Positions 25,746 through 37,480 of a stretch of DNA of 64,000 nucleotides are shown piece after piece. The stretch covers positions 432,966 through 496,965 of the forward strand of contig WBMW01001603.1 of assembly GCA_013396635.1 (NCBI GenBank). The letters run 5' to 3'. How positions within the stretch are numbered: position 1 is the stretch's first letter; the number at the start of each line of letters is the position of its first letter. This stretch comes from Penelope pileata (taxonomy: Eukaryota; Chordata; Aves; Galliformes; Cracidae). The position numbers were made by a program, and so were the translations under genes. The notes under the pieces were generated by a model. It was given only the letters and a program-made list of their open reading frames with translations. It was not told the DNA's origin and searched no databases.

Positions 25746-26521
25746 ATGATGGGTGCCTGAAAGCTGCTCCTAACCCATTCCAATACAGAAGGAAGCCATA
25801 CTGTATAAAACCTGCTAGTGGCAGCCAGAGTAATTCTCTGCACCTAGAAATTTCCAAAGGCACCTAGTATTGACCTACAGCACAACCTTCTCCCAAAGAA
25901 TAAACACAGTCAAACAATAGGAAAAATGCACATCTACTGAGGTACATAAATCTCCTCTGGAGGATGCAGTATAGTGACCTTTTACTGAACCACGTGTAGA
26001 TAAGCTCTGCTATATTACTCTGACATCTTGAATCCCCTTCTGGAAGATCACTGCATATAAAACAAATAAAAGTGAAGATATTTAGCTGTTGGAATACTGC
26101 TTCACCTTTCCCAAAATTATTCTGTGCACATCTACATGCACCAGACTGTGTTGAAAAGATATGAATTGATCTTGCCTTATCCATTCTTTGTTGTTGTCAA
26201 TGTATTTTAATCACTTGCCTAGTATTAGTAGTCTTTGTATTTTGTCTTGTAAGCCTCATTCAAAGTCAAGGCTTCCCTGTGCTCCACATGTGGGCCAGTT
26301 CCCTCCTCAGACACCCCGTGGGTTATCTCTGCTCTGCACGTGGCACACCCATAGATCACAGTCACTGCCTTCTATGGTCAGCAGGTGTTGGTCTTACTCA
26401 AGCTTGTGGCTCTCCATCTGAAGTCACCAACTTGGTTTTTAGGCTGCTCTTGCCTCTCTGCTCCCCCCTTTATTCTCATCCAACACTCAGGTCTGCCCTT
26501 TCCTCCTCTCCTGTCAAGCAG

Positions 26522-26674
26522 GGTTTACAAAGTGCATCGCAGTACACTGTTCAGAAGAGCTCAGTGTCCACTTGGTCACTACAGGCAACACCTGAGAGAA
26601 AAACATGCTTCAGCCTCTGGAAAACCAGGGCACGGGGTCATGGACTTACACCAGGTCAAATAGGAGTAGGGAAG
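26522..26674 (+). other. possible internal exon, 51 codons
   Basis: A pyrimidine-rich acceptor (TTTCCTCCTCTCCTGTCAAG then CAG, ending at 26521) and a donor (GGGAAG|GTGAGCCTGG, intron from 26675) bound 153 nt, an exact multiple of three. The interval lies inside an open frame that runs from 26279 to 26827 (about 182 codons). The translation is rich in Ser, Gln, Thr and Cys, has no recognised domain, and reads much like other GC-rich noncoding frames here. The donor is one step off the best consensus. It is a candidate only. Confidence 0.18.
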
Positions 26675-29600
26675 GTGAGCCTGGCTTTGAATCCTGAGAC
26701 ACCGCAGTCACAGAACACCCTCCTGTGTTACTGCATCTCTTTTAATCTCTACAGCATTGTCTTTACCTGCTTTTCTTTCCTTGTAAGTGACAGCTGTAAT
26801 TATTTTATAGCATTAGATGTACTTTGAAGTAGAAATTAAGTAACAAGGGACTAACATTGCCTGCACCCACCCTCCAGTGCACGGGAGTTCCTACTTTCAC
26901 AGTAATCACAAAAGCATCGCATTTGGTGTCACAGATGATATCAAGTGTTGTTGGTAAACACTTTCAAAGCAAAATGTTTCTACTATTGATACAGAAAAAG
27001 GTATCCTTGAAAAGACAGGCAGACTCAGCCCTCCAGTGCTCATGCACCTGTGGAGCAGAAAGTTTTCTGGATTGCTCTTGAGAGCCAGGAATTTTTTTAC
27101 CCAGTTATATTTTGGTGCCTTTCATCTCAACTTCTTTCTGAAGTTGATCATCCCTGTGGTGCCTAAATGAGAGACGACAGTGAACCCATGGGGAAAATAA
27201 GGCTGATGAAATGCAAAGTAGCGTTATTTATGCTGAGTCTGTGTGCAAAGAGCATTTCAAACTTCCTTGATTTTTCAGTAATAACTAAAGTTGGAGAGGA
27301 GGGGGTAAGCCAATATCTGCAGTTAATATTTCCAAGTATCTTGTATTTTACTTTCTCCCTTGGCTCAGTGAAGCATAGTTTTTCAGTTTTTTTCTTTTTT
27401 TTTCCAATTTGACTTGAAGATCTGAGCTGTAACTAAAGATCTGGAGGAAATGAAACTATATCAGCTTTGAGGTTTGCAGCTGGGAGAGGAGAAAACGTGG
27501 GCTGGAGAGGATGGGTTTGGGCAACTTCTTTCAATTGCTCAGATTTTGAGGTATATTGCTGTGGTTGCTTTTGGAGTCTCACACTGATGCTGTCAGTGTC
27601 ATATTCCTGCTCCCTACTGAAAAGGTTCACTTGACTTTGAAGTGTTATCACGGTCACTCCTCTTCAAACAAATACCTTGTCCTCCTGAACTGTAAAGTGC
27701 TGCTCCAGGGCTGGCCACAGCCAGCAGCCTCCCTGCCATCCACCGAGTCCAGCATGCATTTGGCCAGGATTTAGGCAGTAAGGAGCCAAGTACTGATTTG
27801 TCTGGAGCACCTACCAACCCTAGGACTGCACTGGCCTGAATCAGCACTATGGAAAAAATTATTCAAGAGAAGTAGGAACAATGAAATCCAGAGATATGCG
27901 ACTCAGTATTTCACCTTGGAGGATCCATCTGACCTATAATGAAAACTCAAACAGATCAAACCCTCTCTGATATAAATCTGTGACACCAGTGAAATGCAAT
28001 TGAGTCAGGCAGGAAAGCGCAAGAAAACCCTGTCCTGTTGATAATCTGACATTCTGCCTTTGCTCCTCATATTGCATAAATCAGGAGGGGCAGACTTCCT
28101 CCCACTGTTTGCATGAAGGGAGCCTTGCTAATTTTTCACATCTAGCATTACAAACACAGCAGTAAGAGAGAGGGTGAGACAGCCATCAGGCACATATGGT
28201 AACAGATTTGCAGCTCTCAGGCTCAAGGCTTCCCCACAGCGGCAGCTCCGTGCTTATGAACACTTGAAGTGCATCCCTAATGATCTCACCCAGCCGTGGC
28301 AGACAGTCAGGGGTTGCTGCTGGTTATCGGGCACAATGGTGGGCTGGCAGCCCTGCTGTGCCACTGAGAATCGCCAGGAACTCGTGAACAGAGACTGTAA
28401 TGTTCATCCTCTTCAACTGTGATTACTGTACCTTTGTAACAGCCAAAAAGAAATGCAAAAGGACAGCTCTATAGGTCCTTTGATCCCATGAGTAGAGAGG
28501 AATTAAACCAGTGTGACCCCAGAGCTCACATAGCTGTGTCTGCTCCCACAGGGGCTGCAGGTAACACAGTCCCAGAGATGGTAGAACCAGCAAAATGAAA
28601 TGGGATACTCCAAATTTAGAAGGTAGCTCTGTCCCTCTGGAGAATTTTTTTCTTGTTCCTAGGGGCACAGGAAAGGCATTTTTTTGTCCCCAACCTAGGC
28701 TAAAGCAGCTCATCCTCTCTGAGCTGTGTTTCTGCATTTGCTGCGTGTGTCACAGCCAGGCTCTATAAGGATATCTGTGCAAGCATGGCAGCTCCAGGCT
28801 CCCTGTTGCCTATGTATCCCCAGAGCCAGGCAAGCTGCATCAGCTAGCAGGGAAACATGGGCCAAGAGTGGGAACAGGTCTGAATTCCAGCCCAGCACTA
28901 CAGGAATTATTGACATAACACCTCAGGCTGTGCAGTGGAGACACAGCCAAAAAAAGTAATATAGCCACAGCCTAATTGTCATATTTGCATGAAGCTGAAA
29001 AAGTAAGTTTTATTAATATTCTGGCATGCTTTATTGGTCTAAGTCCCATCCAAAATAAAGGCCCCATTTTGCTTCAAGCTGTGCAATTATTTACTTGCAA
29101 CATAATCTGAACAGATTCTGCTCTAACTTTCCAAACTAACAACTCATTGATCATCAACCAGGCATGAGAAATATCAGCTCCAACTGTAAATGCTTGTGAA
29201 ATTTATGGTCACAGAATGGCACAAAGAAACTACTCCAGCCTTCCCCTGAGAGTTCGTACAATACCTCCTGCCTCCAGCTGACTCCAGCAGTGCAGCACAG
29301 CAAGCTGAAGAGGCGGCCTCGGTCACTGGCGGATGGTTCAGGCTGATGGTCCCACTGGAACAGGGAATCCCACACTTCCTCAGTTTGTTGCACCAACATC
29401 CAAGTATATAGCTGTAAAAACAAACTATGGCTCTGAAATGTTGTGTGAATGAACATAAATTATTACTTCCAAACAGCAATCCTGCTTATAAGATTTATTA
29501 TTGTCAAGCTGGGCAATTACAGCATGGAGTCAAGTTTGTGTTTTAATAAATGAAGTACCACAGCTCTTGCCAAAAATGAAAAAGAAAAAAGAATCAAGCT

Positions 29601-29808
29601 TAATCTGATCCAGATGGGCTGCACGAGGATCTACCAGCATGGCACTGGTTTGATAAGAGAAGGGTCTTCCATCCAGTACTGGAAGGGCTGCCCCCCTACC
29701 CGACAAAATGACGCACTTTGTAATTGAACTGCAAGAAGATGCAACAGATCTTCAGATGACACAAATTAAAAAAGAATTAGCTCCTTGGTTTTTTGTTTTT
29801 GTGCACAG

Positions 29809-29924
29809 GCGATTAACTGCCAGTGGGGTGGCAGCCAGCAGAACTAAGCTTTGTGCAGCCTCCAGAATGGGGAACAATACACAAAGAGCTGGAGGTGAAA
29901 GGCTCCAGCACAGACTCAAGAAAG
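29809..29924 (+). other. possible internal exon
   Basis: The acceptor is among the strongest in the window: GGTTTTTTGTTTTTGTGCACAG ends at 29808. It is followed by 116 nt and a donor AGAAAG|GTGAGAATA (intron from 29925). One frame is open throughout and extends from 29708 to 29959. The deduced peptide is basic and Ala/Arg-rich (for example RLTASGVAASRTKLCAASR) without a recognised motif. The acceptor's T tract could simply be a low-complexity run, so chance remains likely. Confidence 0.2.
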
Positions 29925-32900
29925 GTGAGAATATGCTCCCTGGCTTGGTTCATCTGTAAAATAAAACCAGTGAGACCTTATGCTGAAGAAACTGAACTGT
30001 GAGAGACAGGCATGCTGTGTTCTGTACTCTTTTTCCTTTCCAAACAACTGCAAGAGAAGTACAGAAAGCACCTTCATCCATCAGAAACAGCCCCACTGAG
30101 GAAAACAGCTTTGTTTTCTCTCACTGCTCCTCTCACACAACCCAGCAGGCCATGTCCTGACAACAATGCACTGCAAGTGCTGCTTGGTCCTTTGCTGCTC
30201 CCCCAGCCCCCTGTCTGCCTGCCACTGCTGTGCCAGCCTTCCCCAGGGAGCAGGCAGACTGACGCTAACCCACTGCTCTCATTGCAAACAGCACTAGTCC
30301 AGGTCAGAGATCTAACACCTGGGTTATTCAGCTTCTGGATTTGTTTGTCTTCTGTGCCAAAAGGATGGTGTGGGCTGAACCTGCCAGAAACACAGGTACG
30401 GCCCAGCTCTGTCCCAGACTGTGTCACTCTCATCTGTTTGCACCTCAGTGCCAAATGAAGCAGTTCTTGCTTTCTCCTTTCCACCCTTCTTACTTAAAAT
30501 GTCTCTCTTAGGCCTCTTGTCTGATTTTCACACTCTGTTCTCACTACTGTAACACTGGTAAGGAGACCAACAGGGTAGCTGGGACTCTCAGGTGTTGACA
30601 AGGCAACTCAGCTGTATTGCACCTTGTGCTGGGCCAGGGGATGGGGACAGATGATGTCTGAAAACTGGTAATTGTTCTCCTGTTACCGCCACAGAAAATC
30701 TATTTTCTAAAAACCTAGCAAACAGGTAAATGATGTCCCTGACCTGGCCACTTCTGAATTCTATCCCTACCTCTATTTTTTTCTATAGTGCCCTGTAACT
30801 TGCCATCATTTTCTTGCATTGCTACTACTCTCAGTGTTCTGGGTCACAAGTAAATGAGACACATCTGCTTTCTATTTAAACCAGCAAGGAAATATTTATG
30901 CTGCAGGAGGACTTGTGGTTTTGCCTGCAGTGGCAGAGGAGGCCGTTCAATGTACAGCAGGAGGCTCAGGGGCACCTGCAGATAGCTAGCTGGGCTACAT
31001 CAACTTATTTCTATTTAAGTGGCTGGCAGCGAGCCATTAATTGTGTTTGGGTTTTTGCCTTCAGTAGGTGTTTCACTTCACTGGAGCCCAGCATCATGGG
31101 GGACAGGGAAGGAAAACAGAAAGGCATCACCAATGTACATCCAAGTGCTCTGACATGCTACAAAAGTTCTAAACTATGTTTTTAATTACTTGGCATGATT
31201 TATTGCGACAGTGCCTCAAGGTCATAAGGCACCATGAAGTGGAACAACTTGCCTGCCAGCTTGAAGCTCCGCCACTGAAGTGTTCCCTTCTGTCCTGCTC
31301 CCTTTGTGCTCCCTGTGCCTCCTCCCACACTATCCAGCACCTCAGTATCTGGGTGGGTTCAGGCTTGTCACCTCAGATCTCTGTGGGGACTAATTTGGTA
31401 GCTCTGAGCCAGGACTGGAAAGGGAAAGGTTTGGTGATAGTAAAGCTAGACTGAAGGGGTGGGTTCTGAGGGATGTGTAAAACAGGTCTGCCAAAGGAGT
31501 TAAAACAACAGCCCCACTATTGACCTTGTGATGAAGAAACAAGAAACCTAGAAAGGGATTGGGTGGGAGTGAAAAGCAGAAGAAAACTATGCTGCTGCAA
31601 TGCCTCCCATGCAGCCAGTTCATTCAGCATGACACAGCCTGTCTGGGCAGACGAGAGGGCAAACCCGTCATGCAGACCTAAAGCAGCAGGATGGCCAAGG
31701 CCCTGCCTACCTGGCCCTGAAGAACTGTAAAGCAAGACTCACGGATCTCCAGTGTCCAGCAGGAACTCAGTTGCTTTGCACTCAGTGCATAATGATGTGT
31801 TACTGCACACCCAATTAAAGCTGCTGACACTCTTTGTGCCTTTGGGCAGGAATTTGTGTCCTTCCTGTGGCATAACAGTGCAATGTGACAAGGAAGAGAC
31901 TGTGCAATCCAACCTTGATGCATTTTAAGACTTCTATAAATAATTAAGGAAGCTCATTAATTAATAAAAAGAAAGTGAAATTGAAAAAGCAGGAGGAGAG
32001 GGGCAATGAATACCCACTGGGGGATAGTAAGTATGTCCTACACTGCAGCTTACACAGACTGAAGTCTTTTAGGGAGAGTTAAAGTGGCTTTGTGGTTTGA
32101 GCTAGAGAAACAAATCTTAGCTGGAAGAAAAACCTGCTGGGAATAACAAAGCTACTTCCTAAATCCAAGTTACACTTGGGAAGATTTTTCAAGATTTACA
32201 CACTCAAGTGAGAACAACACGGGATATATGCAATATATCTGTGTATTTCTCAAATACATGAGGAAAAGAAAGGATCTAGATGGCGCCTGGGGTTTGGTTG
32301 CACCAACAAGTCTTTGGGGAAGAGATAAAATACAGCAATGCAGAGAAAAACATCTTTCATTAATTAGATCATTATTAGTCTCCTCTGGCTCAAACATGGG
32401 CAGCTTTGAAACCCTAGCTGCTATCAAAGAAAAGATTTACAGAAGTTCCACAAAGACAGAACGAAACAATAAAGTCTGGTAATATCCCAGTGGGCTAAGA
32501 ATTGGTAGAGTACACTAACTGCAAGTTACTAATTAGAGCAGCTTTGAAATCAGAAGCTTAAATCTGTACTAAACAGCAACAGAGTGCTCTGGGCCACAGT
32601 TTCAAGTGCTGAAATGAAGCATGCCAAACATGCACGCCTGGGCACAGACAAGTCATTCCAAAAGGAAACCAGGAAATTGCAGGTGCAGCTGAATGCTTGT
32701 GAGCACGCAATTACCCAGTGGGTGTTTGCAACTGCATATTTCATACGCGCAATTACCTCTTTGCACCCCTGCCTGCATATTTTTGTGTGCCATTTAAATG
32801 CCCTATCTTTAACAATATGACCTTGGTGTCCAAAAACACAAAACATGCCAGAAGTGCTGATCTGAATGCCTAGTAGGCAGCAGGGTTTTAAATAGGTTAA

Positions 32901-33280
32901 AGGGCTGTTTTATCTCATATTACTGACACACTGCCTGACATGAAATTGGTGCTTTGCTGCTGATGAGTTTTCATCTCCTGAATATTTCCCTTGGAAGTTT
33001 TGGCATGCAGCTGGCGAGCAACGCAGCACAAGTGAAGGGAGAGGAGATGTATGTCTGCCCTACAGGAAGGAAATGCAGAGAAAGAGTATTAAACGAGGTT
33101 GAAGCCTGCGATCTTGCCAAATCAAGAAAATGGAAGGTAATACAGGTGGCTGTGCTAAAGGGCTATATTTTGCTGTCAAGCAGCCTGACATTTGCTCTGG
33201 TTTCAAATCCTTATAATCTGTTGTGAAATACCCTTTGGATTTTCCTGTCAGCAGCTCTGCAGAGCCGTGGGTCTGTGGCT

Positions 33281-33335
33281 GGGCGGGCAGCAGGAGGACG
33301 TGCAGGTTCATTCATCCTCCCTCTGCTGCCCGCCC
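33281..33335. repeat. 13-bp perfect GC-rich inverted repeat
   Basis: GGGCGGGCAGCAG (33281-33293) is the exact reverse complement of CTGCTGCCCGCCC (33323-33335). Inside the 29-nt loop, GAGGA (33294-33298) can pair further with TCCCT (33318-33322) through one wobble and one mismatch. The result would be a long, very stable stem. It sits in a GC-rich island of about 130 bp within AT-rich surroundings. The left arm contains a GGGCGGG box (Sp/KLF type). It may act as a structured RNA element, a promoter-like element or a foldback, and I cannot tell which. Confidence 0.8.
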
Positions 33336-33989
33336 CACACAGCCCACCTAGGGAACTGCCTCCGCTGCAAAGAAGCATCCTTATTTTGAGAAATTCTGCA
33401 GGAAATGCCCTCACTGGGAAACAAACACAATGTACATTTGATGCAATATGTATTTAGGGAGAGGAAAAAGCAGCCAACAGTAAGGCTGCGCAGCTCTGCA
33501 CCATGACAGCTCTTTCATTAGACCCAGCAACCTACCTGCATGTAGTAAAGGAATCTTTGTTTCCCAGTGCAGGACCAGCAACTCATATTTCTAAATTTTC
33601 CTCCCACAGTGTAAGAGACTCAAATCTCAGCCAGCATTCAAAATTGCTACATCATCAGGTTTCAATGCCCCAACTCCATTGCACTGGCATTCTGTGCTCC
33701 CAGAAAAAGGTTCTAATCCTAAAACACGTCTGATGTAATGTCTGTAACTAAAATGCTGGGGGAAGGGAGCGGAGCATATTTGTGCTGCCTCAACTGTCCT
33801 GCTAGCAGCTTCCCATGCGTTCAAAGGAAGAGCAAAAGAAGGGAACAGAACTTGAAGAAATCACACTAAAGAATGAATACTAATGACAGAGAAGTCGTAC
33901 AGTTGTTCATTATCACTCCATAGTAGTTTCAAAAGACGGCATAAATGTAACAATTGACAGATCAAATAAAAAGAAAAGATATTGCCACC

Positions 33990-34215
33990 TGATTGGGGAA
34001 AAGATCTCTGTCCAAGGCTGCAATGATTTATTAATATAAGTAATCAATAGCAATAGGTCTGTATCAGCTTTACATCTAATTTAAACTTCCAGGTCTCAAT
34101 GTACTCATTAAATAATATAATAGATTTACATATTTTAATTATATTTTATGGATTCTGAACATAATGTAATTAAAAGGGCTTTTCAGCAGAGATGATTAAT
34201 GAACAGGGCAGCCAT
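33990..34215. promoter_or_regulatory. AT-rich block, possible conserved noncoding element
   Basis: This stretch is very AT-rich without being simple repeat. It contains many homeodomain-type cores (ATTAATATAAG, AATCAATAG, CTAATTTAA, TAATTAAAAG, GATTAATGAA). No frame is open for any length. The look matches deeply conserved developmental enhancers, but conservation cannot be judged from one sequence. Confidence 0.3.
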
Positions 34216-34260
34216 TGTGCACGAAGGACTCCAGTGTGCAACGAGCTCACCCCTGCTCTG

Positions 34261-34275
34261 AGCAGCAGCAGCAGC
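34261..34275 (+). repeat. (AGC)5 microsatellite
   Basis: Five perfect AGC units directly follow CTCTG at 34256-34260 and end at CTTCACCTG. It is short and may not be polymorphic. Confidence 0.8.
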
Positions 34276-34614
34276 TTCACCTGCCCGTACAGCCATGTCC
34301 CCTGAACAACTCTACACATGCTGACTGGAGGCACACCCCAGAGCAAAGGTGCAAACCCTTTTCGCTTTAAGCTCCCCCCTTAGAAATGTTGCAACAGGAA
34401 CATATCGAAACAGGAGCAAATAATTAGATAAGCATAGCCCAGACCATGCTGCTGATCCTCTGAACCTTCTCACAGACCATTTGTCCCACCAAGCAGGAGT
34501 GCATAAGATAAAGATATTCCAGACCTCATGCCAAGGACCTGTCAAGGTGGTCGTATTCCTTTGATTACCCCAAGCACCGCTTTGGCACAGTGCTCTGACA
34601 TTCAGCTGCATTCT

Positions 34615-34720
34615 GTGTCTTACAAACGGGAAGCTGAGCCCCAGAAAACAGGGAGACAACTTGGCCCAGGCTCCAGAACAGTCAGGGACTGAGCCACCCC
34701 TCTTATCCAGTCACTGGGCT
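34615..34720 (-). repeat. MIR-like SINE remnant
   Basis: Read on the plus strand, the order GTCTTACAAACGGGAAGCTG, AGCCCCAGAAAA, CAACTTGGCCCAGGCTCCAG, CAGGGACTGAGCC mirrors a reversed MIR (TTTACAGATGGGGAAACTGAG, GACTTGCCCAAGGTCAC, GGCAGAGCC). The match is degraded and made by eye. The alternative is unique DNA with a chance resemblance. Confidence 0.4.
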
Positions 34721-37060
34721 GAAAGAAGTGATTTGACAAAAGGCTGGTGTGCCTAAAACTGCTTCTCCAACCACATCAGACCAGCTAATAAAAGATGCTA
34801 TAACCTTCTGAAAACCCTGCATCCCTCAAATCCTTAAATAGTTACAACTCTGACACCGTCGCTATTACTTCTACATCCAAGTGTTACGATTCACTAAAAT
34901 GTAGCTTCCCTGAACCAAGGTCAGAACCTACTGAACTACAGCCCCAAGAGCTTCAACAACCAAAGCGACTGCTGAAGACAGAAAGTAAAGATTTGAAATG
35001 AAAATTGAAACAAAATCATCGAGGAAAGGAGGTCAGCATTGCCAGCTCTCATGACTCCACTGAAGGTCTTTGATATTTCATTTCCTCTACAGCTTCAGCT
35101 ATTTGGTCTTGTGAGCAAAGAAATAAAACGGTTTTTGGTCCTCATGACTGTGGAGCAGAAGTTGAAAATGCAACTTCAGAGCAATCAAACAAGAAAACCT
35201 AGAAGGTGAAACGAAAGAGCCCAAAATTCATACTGAATACAGCTCAAGGAGACTCTAGTCTTAATTGAAGCCCCTTGGTACTACTGAGGTATAAAACACA
35301 AACACAGCCCATAACAGCACAGGAGTCCCTTGCCCTGTGATCTGCTGGCCAGCAGATCCGGAATTATTCTCCAGCTTTATTTTTTCCTTATGTAAAGTCA
35401 TTCTCCAGTATGTATACCAATAATAATCATCAGAGCTTTTTAACAGCCATAAAACCCATTATATGGGATGTTTTTGAGCTTTGATATTTCTTCACTGATT
35501 TCAGGAAATAATTCATTGCACTTTTTTCTTTTCTATGTTGTTTAGAACAGCTGTGCCCTCCATGCCCTTGGCTGCTGCAAACGGCCCCGTCTTCCTGCCT
35601 TGGCACATTCATCCCTCCACAGCAGCTGGCACAAGCAGGACCGACTGGCTGCAAGAGCAGGGGAGGGCAACATCTGGGTGACATGTAAAATCCGACTTCT
35701 ACACTGTGGGGAGAATGACTGGGCAGCCAAACACCGTGCTCAGAGGACCTGCTGAGGAGGGGGCAATGCTCCCTCAGCCCCCCCGCTACTCGGGCCTCCA
35801 GATGCATGATGAGGGGTTACTCAAAACACTACTTCTTGCAAGACAGACCTCAGAAACTCCCCTGCTCAGGATGAATCTGGATTTCCTGATGTGCTGTCAC
35901 TTCAGTGGCTTCCACATTTTTTTTCCATTGTATTTTTTCTGTATTGCAAACTTTTGACACTTCTGACATGCAGGTAGGGAGCAATTTTAGCTTGGCCTGG
36001 AACAGGGTTAGACAGTAAAAACACCCCTGATATTTGTGTTTTCACTTGGGTATACCTCAGTGTCTGAAATTTGATTCAGTTTTCTGGTACAGGCAGGTCC
36101 GGAGAGACTCTGGATGTGTGTTATATCTTAACAGCTCACAGACCTTTCTGAGTTGAAGCTGAGCTTAAACAAATCTGAGCTGGGCTTCAGACAACCCAAC
36201 TGGGACAGATGGGCAAACTCGACGTTATGAACAGCATCTGTTGGCTGCTCTGGACTGGTTCACAGCAAATGTTCACATACAGTGAGATTCTTCCTATTGC
36301 TCGAGTTCAATTAGACCTTCTCTTGTAGAAAACAAGACTGCGAAGTGTAAAATACAGCTAAACTACAATGTGGTTTGGAATTTCCCCCAAAAATGAACCC
36401 GTAACAGCTGTAGCAAGAGATTCTGAAACAAGGCACTTCCTAAAAGAACAGCACAAAATCTGAACAGGTTTAGATGTTGCTTGTGTTCCAGCTCTCTGCT
36501 TGAGCAGCCTCACATTTTCACAACTTCTACTATAAGACAAAGCACTAATGCCTTCTAACATGCACATTAGCTAGTCAAGGTCAGCCCTAGGGTCACAGCT
36601 GTATCCACTAGCAGCTCAGTCATGCTGAAACACCCTACTAGTAGGGACTGTGTCAGCGATGACCTCTAGTCAAGGGCTTTCCTCTTCTTGCTCAGCTCTA
36701 CCTTCAAACCATAAAGCAAGTTTCATTATTTCCTCTGAAGAACCTGAATGCATCACTTTCCCATTACTGCCCATGCTGTTACCATCAGAAACTTGTCCCC
36801 AGGGTATCACTTCTCAGATGGCATCCCTGTTCCCTTCAGCCTTGGCTTCGCTTCCAGCTCCCACTGACGTTGCTGCCTTTGTTCAGTAAACACACTGTGT
36901 TCTGTATAATGTAAAACATGAGCATCTCATACACTGATAAAATTACTTCTGTGCTTACACAGCTACTTAATTCCATTTTGCCATTGATTTGTCATTTTAA
37001 AGTTAAATAATAAACATGGATTGCAGCCAGGATACCAAGTGCTGCTTTCTCTCTCTCTAG

Positions 37061-37480
37061 TTTTTGATTTATGTGTTTGTTTATTTACTGATATATTTAA
37101 GCACTCCCTATTGCATTTCACACATAATCTGGCAAATCCTGGGGATTTACTCTCACAATTGATTAGAAAAGTCAATGTTTTACAGATGGGATTAAAATGG
37201 AAAATATCTAGGAGCCTTGATGGAATCTACTTACAAAGACTATTATCTCCAATAGACTCTCCAGCACTAAAAAACCTATGTTGTGAGCTGTCAAACATAA
37301 AGGACACACAGCCATTTCCTGTTACAAGCATTATGTCAATTGAAGAAATATATTTGCTCATTTGTCCATTGTGGGAGTGCTTTCTAGGCTTTTCATTTAA
37401 TCAACATATGGGAAAAGGCCATTGTTTTCCATTTGCTAGTAGTTTTCTTCTCTTCAAAATTAAATCGGACAGCCTAGTAG
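37061..37480 (+). other. long open frame behind a strong acceptor
   Basis: CTGCTTTCTCTCTCTCTAG (ending at 37060) is an excellent acceptor. The 420 nt that follow (140 codons, an exact multiple of three) are open in one frame in AT-rich sequence, where stops should be frequent. The frame actually runs from 37021 to 37509. A modest donor (CTAGTAG|GTAACG) ends the interval. The translation has hydrophobic N-terminal and C-terminal parts and a central basic patch (LKWKISRSLDG), with no family I recognise. It could be a lineage-specific exon or conserved noncoding DNA that happens to be open. Confidence 0.2.

Larger units (their letters stand above)
25746..33280. other. noncoding, contains exon candidates listed separately
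   Basis: Apart from the two candidate exons at 26522-26674 and 29809-29924, nothing here is recognisable as a gene. A short MIR-3'-like piece may lie at 29940-29990 (TTCATCTGTAAAATAAAACC), too short to call. The block 30010-30480 is C- and T-rich with overlapping open frames up to 148 codons on both strands, which look like compositional shadows. Confidence 0.45.

Noticed and set aside
29940..29990. MIR 3'-like phrase TTCATCTGTAAAATAAAACC
   Set aside because: Only one phrase matches and no MIR core precedes it.
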